From Enoplolaimus lenunculus (lineage: Eukaryota; Nematoda; Enoplea; Enoplida; Thoracostomopsidae), in assembly GCA_030248215.1 (NCBI GenBank), contig JASANG010000228.1, forward strand, positions 124,001 through 188,000: a stretch of DNA of 64,000 nt. The letters are read 5' to 3'. Each line of letters opens with the position of its first letter. The stretch's first letter is position 1. Both the position numbers and the translations under genes were made by a program. The notes beneath the pieces were generated by a model that saw only the letters and a list, made by a program, of their open reading frames with translations, was not told the DNA's origin and ran no database searches. Below, one piece after another: positions 9,801-64,000 of this stretch.

Positions 9801-11556
9801 AAGCAGTAAAATCACCTATAGCCTGGGTATAAACCGGTTATTCGTTTCCGGTAAAAATCGTTATCCGTTTCTGTTACCTCTGTTTACACTCTGTCTATGC
9901 TTAAACATTCACAAGATTGGTATATACGTACTATTTTTGATTGGAATATATTAAATTTCGACATTTTGTTTCTAAAAAGTTTCCAAAACTCGGAGCAAAG
10001 CACAAAACATTCGCGAAATTCTATATTTTCAATGAAACAACTTGAGTTAAATAGGCGGTGGTTTTTACGCGAACGATTAACCCTTTCTCACATGAATATT
10101 TGTAATTTCACATGAGATGTAATTTCAAGGTGAGATTCCATGAACAGTCTCACGGGTGGGAGGCGTTTACGATGACCACTGAGCTCTAGGAGCTTGACGC
10201 TCGAGCCCGAGGGGGCTCTCACGTTTGTGGAGATTTTACACTGCGCATATATGTTATAAATGTTAAACACTGCTCACAATGTGTGTATTGATCGTACATT
10301 ATTGTATTTAGTTCCACATAGTATACTATATGAGTAAAAGGGTTAAAAAGTCAACACAGATGGATTTACAAACGATTATGTCCAAATACAAATGTCTCCA
10401 ATTTTAAACTAAACAAGGGATCGCACTCAATCAAAGTCGAAATTTATTACCTTTGTTCCAAAAATTTCACTGAGTCCAAAAAGGCTTCCGAACATAATGC
10501 CGGTTACGCCAGCAATATTGATTAAACAGCCAAGGGCGCCTCGAAAATGATCAGGACTGCATTCGGTTAAGAAAACAGACAACAGTCCGCAAATGAACCC
10601 ATTCGCAAGTCCGCCAATGAAACGGCCAACGATGAACACTTCGAAAGACATAATTGCACTGAAATGTAAACATTCGCGAGCAAACGCGCCCGTGGCGAAG
10701 GGGCACCTCTGAAAAAAATTTGGTGTCCCCCCGAAAATTTTCATCCTTGCTTGTAAGTCATCCAAAAACCTTGTATATATGCCTCATCTGAAAACTGATT
10801 CGTCGCCCTATCATGGTGACCTGGCTAGCGGCCTGGCCCAAATTTACGGAAATTTTCGCTGGAAAAATTGGTAAATGTTAATATCCGAACAGAAAAAACC
10901 AGTAGGAGTCACAACATGCATTAAAATGTCTCACGCCCTATTGTTTTTATTCATTTGAAAGTTTAGGTTCACGAAACATATATGCAGTTAAAATTTTCTG
11001 ATCAAATTTTTGAATTAACCCTTTCTCACATGAACATTTTCTATTCGTCTGAAATCCAATTTCAAGCCAAGATTTGTACCCTAGACTCTCTGGAGAGAGA
11101 CATTTCACCACTGCGTCAAAGAAGCTTTATACATATGCCACAAAAGCTGCTGTCTAGGGTATACAATAGCTTTATTGCACCCAACGCTCAAGAAACGTAC
11201 CCAGTAATCGCTTGAAGCACAGTCGCGATCACAACAATAACATTGCTAACAACAAACAGGGTAAACTTTAGACCAATCCTATTGGCCACACCGCCGCATA
11301 CCAGCGTTCCGATCACAGCACCAATCGGCTGAACGTTAACTGCTGCGCCAAACAATAACGCCATACTGTATTCGCTGAGCACTCCAGGTTCATTATGAGC
11401 GTAATGATCTCGAAATGATGCGTTAAATATTGATTCGAACGCTTGTTCAGGGGTGTTAATGTTAGTTTGACTATAGCCGACGTAAAACATCGACATGGTA
11501 GATGCAATTATTGATGTTAATGTTAGCTTCCAGTACGGCCGCTTTACCAGCGGCAT
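6178..11556 (-). CDS. SLC2A/GLUT-family facilitative sugar transporter, whole gene model
   Basis: Twelve-helix major facilitator protein of 514 residues in five exons (11556-11201, 10658-10451, 9790-9650, 9357-9145, 6804-6178), all GT-AG and in frame. Family landmarks: a possible glycosylation site NAS at 45-47, GGVANRIGLK after helix 2, GRFIGGLANG and RGALG, PETPKR (213-218) after helix 6, DKIGRR (349-354), GPLTICWFIGSELF (about 401-414) in helix 10, and LPETKNQDAAEIA near the C-terminus, like PETKGRTFDEIA of GLUT1. The helix-7 QLS glucose motif is absent: the stretch reads CFTTGVQVIFNFS, so the substrate is uncertain. The gene runs head-to-head with the PKC gene; translation starts are 2.8 kb apart. 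A TTAA-flanked element ends about 100 bp past the stop. Confidence 0.9.
7330..8185. repeat. GGGACAG minisatellite and paired flanks in a transporter intron
   Basis: GGGACAGTTGGGACAGATG-like units (about 9-10 bp) run from about 7970 to 8145. Just upstream, AAAGGCCGTCCCA..CCCGGGACA (7911-7966) is also found at 7330-7386. The right side ends near GCCGGCCCATGT, an inverse of the left GGCCAATGTTAC, so the array may be the inside of another inverted-repeat element. Confidence 0.6.
8489..9010. mobile_element. Inverted-repeat element with TGTCTT motif array
   Basis: ACACACAAAATAAATTGCCT at the left is mirrored by AGACAATTTATTTTTTGTGT at the right. Inside, AAGACA/TGTCTT and AATATTTCT recur in both orientations. 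Lies in the transporter intron before exon 4. Confidence 0.55.
9145..9357 (-). CDS. Sugar transporter exon 4: central loop and helix 7
   Basis: Seventy-one codons from VEDSTEKAKASLKFYHGPEA through the cytoplasmic loop to LRKPLFLGVLVNIGCFTTG. The start of helix 7 lacks the QQLSG of class I GLUTs. Acceptor GCGAACCAG, donor GTATAC. Confidence 0.9.
9650..9790 (-). CDS. Sugar transporter exon 3: helix 6 and PETPKR
   Basis: Forty-seven codons: TYLPYLMILPGFVAAAEISL, then YFVLPETPKRLFLAANDESK. PETPKR is the counterpart of PESPRFL after helix 6. Acceptor CTATAG, donor GTATGA. The exon lacks its own ATG and is easily missed. Confidence 0.9.
10077..10346 (-). mobile_element. TTAA-flanked element with tRNA-like core, copy C
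   Basis: Lies in the transporter intron between exons 2 and 3, with TTAA at both ends. More diverged than the other copies: the tRNA-like part keeps the A-box side but the B box has decayed, so it looks older. Confidence 0.7.
10451..10658 (-). CDS. Sugar transporter exon 2: helices 4-5
   Basis: Codes AIMSFEVFIVGRFIGGLANG through CSPDHFRGALGCL to IFGTK. GR(F)..GL..G and RGALG are MFS sugar-transporter signatures. I used the acceptor TTTACATTTCAG at 10659 because only it keeps the frame with exon 1; another AG lies further upstream on this strand. Confidence 0.9.
11015..11165 (-). mobile_element. TTAA-flanked element, truncated copy E
   Basis: Starts with TTAACCCTTTCTCACATGA in the transporter intron next to exon 1, then diverges; the tRNA-like core and the far end are not recognisable. 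Confidence 0.45.
11201..11556 (-). CDS. Sugar transporter exon 1: helices 1-3
   Basis: Codes residues 1-118 from MPLVKRPYWKLTLTS. Helix 1 is followed by GYSQTNINTPEQAF, like GYNTGVINAPQ of GLUT1, then an extracellular loop with NAS. The cytoplasmic loop reads NRIGLK where GLUT1 has NRFGRR. Donor is GTACGT; the Gly codon is split. Confidence 0.9.
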
Positions 11557-11605
11557 TTTGTTCTACGGCTGTTAGTTTTGCAAAATTGTTGGGTTTAAAA
11601 GTTTG

Positions 11606-11761
11606 GGCCTGCGCAAAGAACACGGGCGGAACAGTATTATAAACATATTCCTAAGCCTATGCCTAAGCCAAGTAAAAAAATTAGTCCAAAGCTTAAGGTT
11701 ACTCTTTTCTAGACCCACAGAAAAACGTTCCACACCTGATCTTTACATCGGTTAAAGTTTG
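11606..11761 (-). mobile_element. TTAGGC-type short transposon upstream of the transporter
   Basis: GGGCGGAACAGTATTATAAA on the left and CGTTCCACACCTGATCTTTA on the right enclose AAGCCT units. It lies 50 bp upstream of the transporter ATG, so it may fall in that gene's 5'UTR or promoter. Confidence 0.65.
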
Positions 11762-12157
11762 CAAGGTGGAGCGAGGGTCTGCTTATGCCTAATTTACTTA
11801 ATTTTGTTTCGTCAGATTCTGCGTTTCGTGTACGTATATATGCTGACCAGAACCGGCACAGCCGATATGTAAGCATGATGTTCGGTCAAGAACACATCAT
11901 GGATGCATAGAAAATTTTTATAGTCAGAGAACGTGGAATCATCAGGGGAGGTTATGAGTAGCTCGAATATGCAAAACTTCAAAATCTAACCATTTTTCGA
12001 TAAACGATGGTTGGAGGAATAACAGAAAGGACCCGTATAAACTGATTGCAAAGCCTATAAGCCTAAGCTTAAGCCTAGGCCTAAAGCGTAAACATGCGCC
12101 TATACCTTTTAAAGCCTAAACGCTATCCAAATTTTGGAAGAATTTCATCATTTTTTA

Positions 12158-12354
12158 GGCCAATGTTATTTTTAGAGCAGTAGCGGTAGGCTAAGCGTAA
12201 TCCTAATCCTAAGCCTAAGCCTAAGCGTTGCAAAAGCGTATTCCTAAGTCTAAGCCTAAGCCTAAAGCCTAAGCCTAAGCAAAAAATATAGTCTATAATG
12301 TAAGCCTACTCTTTTACAGATCCACCAGAAACCGGGACGCCCTAAAAGTTGGCC
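12158..12354 (-). mobile_element. TTAGGC-type short transposon with perfect target duplication
   Basis: GGCCAATG...TTGGCC ends with an 8-bp duplication ATTTTTTA at 12150-12157 and 12355-12362. The interior holds about ten TAAGCC-like units. This copy fixes the element borders. Confidence 0.75.
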
Positions 12355-14357
12355 ATTTTTTATATAAATGACAAATACGTAGAGCAACTTCAGCATATGA
12401 AATACTGCGTGGTTTATACTTGATAATATTTCGAAAATGAAAACGGATGTCAATTTTTCCCAGAAACGAAGACGATATCCGACCCGGCTGGACTACGAGA
12501 AAACAAAACTGCGATGTATACTGCTCTTTCGGTTGCAGTATATGCTGCTGTTTTCAAACGACTGGATAAAAACACAGATAATACTATAACTGTTTTGACA
12601 GTAGTCAATTTCCACAGTGCGGTTTGCATTTTCTATACAAGTGGTTGCTCTCGCTGTGGTATTGCGTAGATGTCAATTTTTGCGTAACTAGAATATAGGC
12701 AAGTTTGTGAAAGCTATATGCGCGTAGTCATTATATAGTTTTACGTTTAAGCCATAAACTATCTGTTAACAAGTCAAAAATGGCGGAAAATATAAGTCAC
12801 ATGAATCACAAAACATTTTCACATCTGATACCGAAAATTTTTAATGCGGATATTCGTCTGGCAAGAAGATATCGATTACATACCCTATGAACAAATTTCT
12901 GGAAGGAAACGGTTTACAAAAACACGTTGTATACGCAATCATTGATTAGAATGAAATTTCTACCTGCTTTAAATTGTTTTCTGAAGCAAAAAACCAAGAC
13001 GTCCCAGCATTCGGATTTGCAAAATTCCACATCTTTTCACATAGTATTAATAACTAGTCAACATGATTGCAAATTTGCAATCCTAATATTTTCGTCACAA
13101 AATTTTTTAAGACAACTTATCAGTCCAGCGCGCTAGCCACTGATCCACGCCGTTTCGCAATCAACTGCTGCGTTTTTCTGTTTTATGCCTTATAAGAACG
13201 TCAACATTATACACATGCATCTTGGTTCTTCCATGTTTTTACGGCTGCTAAATAAGAAGGCTCTACATTGGCAGCAGTGATCTTTACTGATCTGCAGTAT
13301 CTGCATGAGGCTATTATTTGTCTGTATGCAAATGCATGTCACTTAAATACATTGCTAGTGGTTTTAAGGTTTTTGGAGTAATTGTAGGTATTTGGTGGTT
13401 AAGTTAGTTTTAGCTGCAGGATGAGGATAGCGACAATCACTAAAAAATTAATTTCCAATGCATTATGACTACAGGTGTGTTTAAAACATAATGTTCAAAC
13501 ATGTAAAGATACGATACTTGGCTACTTGAGTGGATTTGCTGAACGACTGGTTTTCATTAAAAAGTTCAATTTAGTCTGTTGAATACATAGATTAAAATGT
13601 CGAACTTTCCTACTACCGGAACCGGCAGTTCGATTGCCTTTTAACATGGTATCCAGTCCAAAATAGGATGAACGGTCATGGAACGACCGTATGGAAAATT
13701 GGGGCATGTAAGCACGTGAGACAAGAATGCACTGTTTACGTGGATGTATGCAATGCCCATTGGTTGTATCTAAGCCGGCAGCATACGTGTCCAAAGGCAC
13801 TAGTCGAGCCACCCCGGTATGCCTACTTTTTTGTTTTGAAATGAACTGCGATCATAAAATCATCATCGTTTACGGTGGTAACGGTTGAAAAGTTCACATT
13901 TATAAAGATTGTCCAGTTGAGAAGCTATCAGTAATATACTGCTAACTTTATGCAGTGATTTAATAGTATGTTGTTGTCAAAGATGATTTGGTTGCAATTT
14001 ATAATATAATTTTAAGTTTGACTATTTAGTATTATACATACGGTCACTGTTTGCTGGACCAGTTTGGTGCGAATTATCTGGTACGTACGTTTCATGTCGG
14101 TTTACACACGTATGCCACACATTTTACCAACTAAGTCAACATATTTCTAATAGCCTAACCTGGTGCTGCTAGAATGCAAAATAACACTAAATTCGTACGT
14201 AGAATGCTATGGCGCCTTAGATAATTTTCTTTTCGGTTCTAGGTACTAATGCGTTAATTGGACTTATGAATTTACATATATTTGTTTAGTTTTGTCCTCG
14301 CTTATATGTAGAGTGTAGACACACAATCTTTTGTTTTCAGGCTATCCTAATGCAGGT

Positions 14358-60145
<45,788 letters not shown>

Positions 60146-60275
60146 GTGATGTTTGTAACATCGTCAATAGTATACCAGTGGCGGATTCAGAAATTTCTGA
60201 TTAGTGAGTATCACGCGTGATCAATAATAGTGAAAAACTCGCGAGCGAAGTGAACGAAAAGCCAAACGTAAATTT

Positions 60276-60281
60276 AATAAA
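60276..60281 (+). terminator. Possible polyA signal after PKC exon 17b
   Basis: AATAAA 131 bases after the exon 17b stop. The surrounding sequence (GCGAGCGAAG..AACGAAAA) recurs at 46055-46080, so the signal may lie in a repeat. Confidence 0.45.
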
Positions 60282-61610
60282 AGGTTAGCGTATTGTTTTG
60301 ATTTTGACCGCAGTTGGGCGGTGTAGGTCTGAGTGCGCCCTGGGCATACGCGCTAGCGTTGTTAATATCAGTATTTGCGTCAATGTTATAAGTGTGGTTA
60401 AATATAAGTCGATGCAACGTGTACGCCGCGGTAATAGCTTAAACCCGTAACCTGAGAATACTGTAATAGTAGGGTTCGCTTGCTTAGTTATTTGTTTCCG
60501 GTTCGAAATTGGGTTTGTTTGTGAAAATTCACCCCGGGTTTACAGCGTTTCGAATATTTATAGTTGAAATTGAAATTTAAGTGCACTCCTGGGCATGTGG
60601 GATATTTAAGAGTTTTATTGGCTAAAAGCTGAGACAACAATTTTTCAGTGTGCCCAAAACCTAGATTGAACTTGTGTGCTCGGGATGGGCGGTACATGAC
60701 GGAATACTTGACGACATAGCGTAAAATAATTTTAAGTCTAAATTGCTTCAGAGTTTGTTGTAAAATGCTAAATATTTTAAATGGTTTGTTGTATAAAGAA
60801 GGAAAGTGTAAGTTTCCACGTTTAAAACTCATTTAAGAATGCGAAAATATGTATTATAAGGGTAAGATTTACCACAACTATAATTATGCTGTATTTTTGA
60901 GCTGTGTAGTGTATTCTATTTCATTTATACTTGTAGTTTAATCTGTTGCCTACCGTTTGTTTTTTAATGACTTGTTTTTATGATTTATAAAACTTAAACA
61001 CATACCGCAGGTAAGATGTACTGTGGTCGTACAAAACAGACGATTTTTCGTTCGAGAAAAAGTCGTGGGGTTGGTGTTTTGGGGAATATTTAGTTTTAAT
61101 CTCGTGTAGGTATAAGGTTAAGTACCATTATGAGCCAAGTTTTATATATCGACCAATTGGATTAAATATATGCTGTTGAAAATGGGTGAATATAAAATGT
61201 ATATCAAGTCAGATTTAAACTCTTTTTAGTATCTGATTGTGCAACAAGGTGCAAAGGAATAGTTAAAATAACGGAAACGGAAGACGGATATCGAAGTATA
61301 AAAGTTTCATATAGGTGTTTTATTTTTGTTATTACATTTGAGGCATGCAAGTGTTTATCGGATTCACCGAAATTTACATTAAGATTTTGGACCCATTTCG
61401 TTATTTCTATTTCGTATCGAACAATGGCAGCGTATCTGTAATGCAAAATTTCGAGACGCCTACTTGATATAAAACTAATTTAGCGAAAAATTACAGAATT
61501 ACCAATTTTTACTGGAATGAGATATCCGGTTGCATTTTGTTGTACAGCTTGTGTGCCCTAGTTCATTCCGGACGTGTTGTTCACATCAATTCAAGTTGTG
61601 TTATGTTTCA
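60282..61610. other. Downstream of PKC, nothing recognised
   Basis: A 114-residue minus-strand ORF at 60488-60832 has no recognisable domain and lacks splice support. No repeat family was identified here. Confidence 0.4.
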
Positions 61611-61678
61611 ATGCGCCGCGGGTCGGTTTCCGCCGGTGTGAACAACCATCCGCTCGTCGTGGAGGCCAAAGGCACCCG
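61611..61678 (+). CDS. Possible first coding exon of a downstream gene
   Basis: ATG at 61611 opens MRRGSVSAGVNNHPLVVEAK then GTR, and ends at a strong donor GTGAGT (61679). The stretch is CpG- and GC-rich inside AT-rich DNA, as first exons often are. The partner exon would lie beyond the window. The peptide is not recognised; a chance ORF or promoter GC-patch is possible. Confidence 0.3.
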
Positions 61679-62006
61679 GTGAGTGCGGCGCGGGTTCAGC
61701 TTTTGCTGTCATTTTTGAATGAGTACTGTAAAATAATTTTAATCCTAAACCGTTTTAGCTTAATATTGTGTTATGGCTTCAGGTTTTTACCGTTAAATTG
61801 TGTTTGTCAGCTGTGTGCGTAAGATGCATTGAGAATGTGTATTATAAGACGTATGTTTTAATTATTTTATGATTTGTTTTATTGTACGATGGCATGGAGA
61901 CATTTAAAACTCAAATTTGAATTTGGGATGATGAACTTGTATATGTAATTATAGCAGAAGCTGGATTTTTGTACAAACGGCCTGAAAGAGTAAACCAAAA
62001 AGGCCC

Positions 62007-62275
62007 TTAACCCTTTCTCGCATGAATATTTTCTATTTCCCCTGAGACCTACTTTTATGCTAAGATTCGAACTCCGGTAACTGGAGTGGGAGGCGTATAC
62101 CATCACCATTCAGCTATAGGAGCTTGACGCTCGAGCCCGAGGGGGCTCACGTCTTGTGGTGATTTAGTACAATGTATACGTGTTGCAATTGTTAAACACG
62201 GTGCGATATACATTACTTAACGTATATACACTGCGCTTAGTTGCCTATAGGCAACTCAATGTGAGAAGGGGTTAA
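62007..62275 (-). mobile_element. TTAA-flanked element with tRNA-like core, copy D
   Basis: TTAA at both ends; very close to copies A and B in length and sequence, including the GAGCCCGAGGGGGCTC hairpin beside the tRNA-like region. The similarity across 56 kb indicates fairly recent spread. Confidence 0.78.
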
Positions 62276-62287
62276 ATATCACGTTTA

Positions 62288-62482
62288 ATTCAATGTAAAA
62301 ATAGCATTAGTAGAAGCATATTCCTAAGCCTATATACGTTGAGCTTTTATATATACCTAAGAATAAGCCTATGCGTAAAGAGCTTTTATACCTAAAAATA
62401 AGCCTACTTACACAGTCTAAAGCTTAACCTTACTTTATCGCAGTTCCGCAGAAAAACGTTCCGCACCTGATGTTTCTGGACC
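62288..62482 (-). mobile_element. TTAGGC-type short transposon, decayed left end
   Basis: AAGCCT units, then GTTCCGCAGAAAAACGTTCC and CACCTGATG at the right end. Directly follows TTAA-flanked copy D. Confidence 0.55.
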
Positions 62483-64000
62483 AAAATCAGTATAGTATGT
62501 ACTTATTATACGTTGATTGCATTTGAAGTAGAAATACTCATAAACTGGAACCTAAGTGACAGTTTGGACAGCAATATGGTTTCGTGGTGATAACGTATGC
62601 AGAAAACTTAAAGTTGGAACAAGTAGTATCTGATTATATTCTATTTGTCGTGTATCATGGTGGTATTTAAAAATAAACGGCATTCAGTTATGTGGCTAAT
62701 TTGCAGCGATCTTCAGTAGATATAATTCGTTGCCCAATGCGACTACTTATATAAAGCAAGTAGGACACCAGCATGCTTCAACGGTACTGCCGACTTTGAA
62801 AAATGCCGACGTTATGCGGGGATCACGTTATAACTGATGCAACACTGAACACGTTTTGGCCCATGTTGATTCAACGTCAACGTAATAGTTTGCGAACTAT
62901 ATGGCGGGTAATACGACAAAATGTGAATGACACAGACAGTCGCATACAAATAGCCATGTCATAGAATACCGCGGGCATTTATGCGAATATCATATATTCC
63001 AAAATTCTACTCAATATCATATGATATTGTGCAAAAGTTAAATACGTAATGTAGCATTAAACCATTTCGAAAGCTGAATTAGCTCCTACGTTTTTGTTTG
63101 TGGCGAAAATTTTCCCAAAATATATTTCTAAGGACGAAGAATTCAAATCTGACATTTTAGTGTCATGACACTCCGCAGGACATTTAAACTAGTTTACCAC
63201 AACTTTGCAGACATTTTCAAACATGTCATATTTGACAGACAATATATATATTTGGAATATCATACGATGTTGCACTACAAACAATGAATGTTTCATTAGG
63301 ATGGTAGACAATTCAAATTTTTTGAATTTAATAGCGTATCAACGTGCAGACAAAAATGTTGCCCGCTATTGTAATATAGATAAAACGTGTTCCAGGTTCA
63401 CCCAGTTATAACGTGAACCGCGCATTAGCAGCAGCTGCAGGGTGATTTTTGCTCAAACCAGGAGTTCTTCGGTCGCACCACGAAAGCGAGAAGGGTCCTT
63501 GCTAAGGCTGCACACTTGTGTTTAAAATAGATCGCTCTTATAAATGTTTATGCGCTGCCAAGCATAGCTTAAAATTTAGCGAGCATGTTCATTTCAGGGC
63601 AGCCCTGTTTTCTGGCGGGACTGCAAATGCGCAGACTTAGATTTTAGACATTTTTGCTTATGCTTACACCTTTTTCAACGCTTATGTTGCGGACCACCCA
63701 GTTTGTTTTTTAGAAAAACTTTCGGCCTAAATTTCAAACTAAAGATAACTATGTATATTGTTTGCAAATTTCGACTTTTTGTTTAACATTACTGCAATAA
63801 TAACGTAACAATACTGATATAATTAGCCCATTTACGCAGTTTTTGTGTGTTGAAAACAATCTTTTTCAAAGTAGAACGCAACATTTTATAGTGTTTACGA
63901 CACCAATAAACTCTTTAATTTTCACCCGCGTTTAGACGTTGGTTTAAATAAACTGACAATGTTTTTATATGTAACAATTTTGCGAAATTAAAAATATTTA
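62483..64000. other. Window end, nothing recognised
   Basis: AT-rich DNA without conserved ORFs. If the exon at 61611-61678 is real, this is its first intron. Confidence 0.4.

Larger units (their letters stand above)
11557..14340. promoter_or_regulatory. Shared upstream region of two divergent genes
   Basis: The 2.8 kb between the transporter ATG and the first PKC acceptor must hold the 5' end of the transporter and probably that of PKC. It contains two TTAGGC-type elements (11606-11761, 12158-12354) and a TTAGGC-rich patch at 12055-12115. No clear TATA box or CpG island was seen. From 12600 to 14340 no gene or repeat was recognised. Confidence 0.5.

Overview
The window is animal nuclear DNA: AT-rich, intron-rich and crowded with short inverted-repeat transposons. 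It holds two complete spliced genes in head-to-head orientation. On the minus strand (11556 down to 6178) is a five-exon SLC2A/GLUT-type sugar transporter of 514 residues. On the plus strand (14358 to 60145) is a conventional protein kinase C with 16 common coding exons (633 codons, in frame throughout) and two alternative last exons. No virus-like element, rRNA gene or CRISPR array was seen. The species cannot be named. The PKC exon boundaries and the paired C-terminal exons (one alpha/betaI-like, one betaII-like) resemble vertebrate PRKCB, so an invertebrate deuterostome such as a tunicate is a guess worth testing. The many TTAGGC units match the nematode telomere word, but here they sit inside a transposon family and say nothing about telomeres.

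Layout. 1-6100: transposon-rich intergenic DNA with one possible terminal exon of an unseen upstream gene (3603-3842, plus strand, polyA signal near 4005). 6178-11556: the sugar transporter, with introns carrying inverted-repeat elements. 11557-14340: the shared upstream region of the two divergent genes. 14341-16286: PKC exons 1-5 (pseudosubstrate, C1A, C1B). 16287-32904: a 16.6 kb intron with microsatellites, a 95-bp satellite and several hAT-like elements. 32905-38844: the C2 exons, separated by a 164-bp tandem repeat, more hAT-like elements and a GC-rich 21-bp minisatellite. 39790-44476: the hinge and the whole kinase domain. 44477-60145: two alternative C-terminal exons about 6 kb apart, amid further repeats. 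60146-64000: downstream DNA with a transposon and a possible first coding exon of another gene at 61611-61678.

The non-coding part is the most unusual. At least eight unrelated families of short non-autonomous DNA transposons occur, several with perfect 8-bp target duplications. In most of them a short word is repeated many times between the terminal inverted repeats (TTAGGC, CCGGAA, GGCATCGG, GAATCCG, GGTCTCGG, ACTTAAGT, TGTCTT and others). Two other families enclose a tRNA-like Pol III promoter region between their inverted repeats; one of these is flanked by TTAA in the manner of piggyBac elements.

All splice models were read by eye from GT-AG signals, frame continuity and remembered family sequences. 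No alignment or transcript evidence was available.
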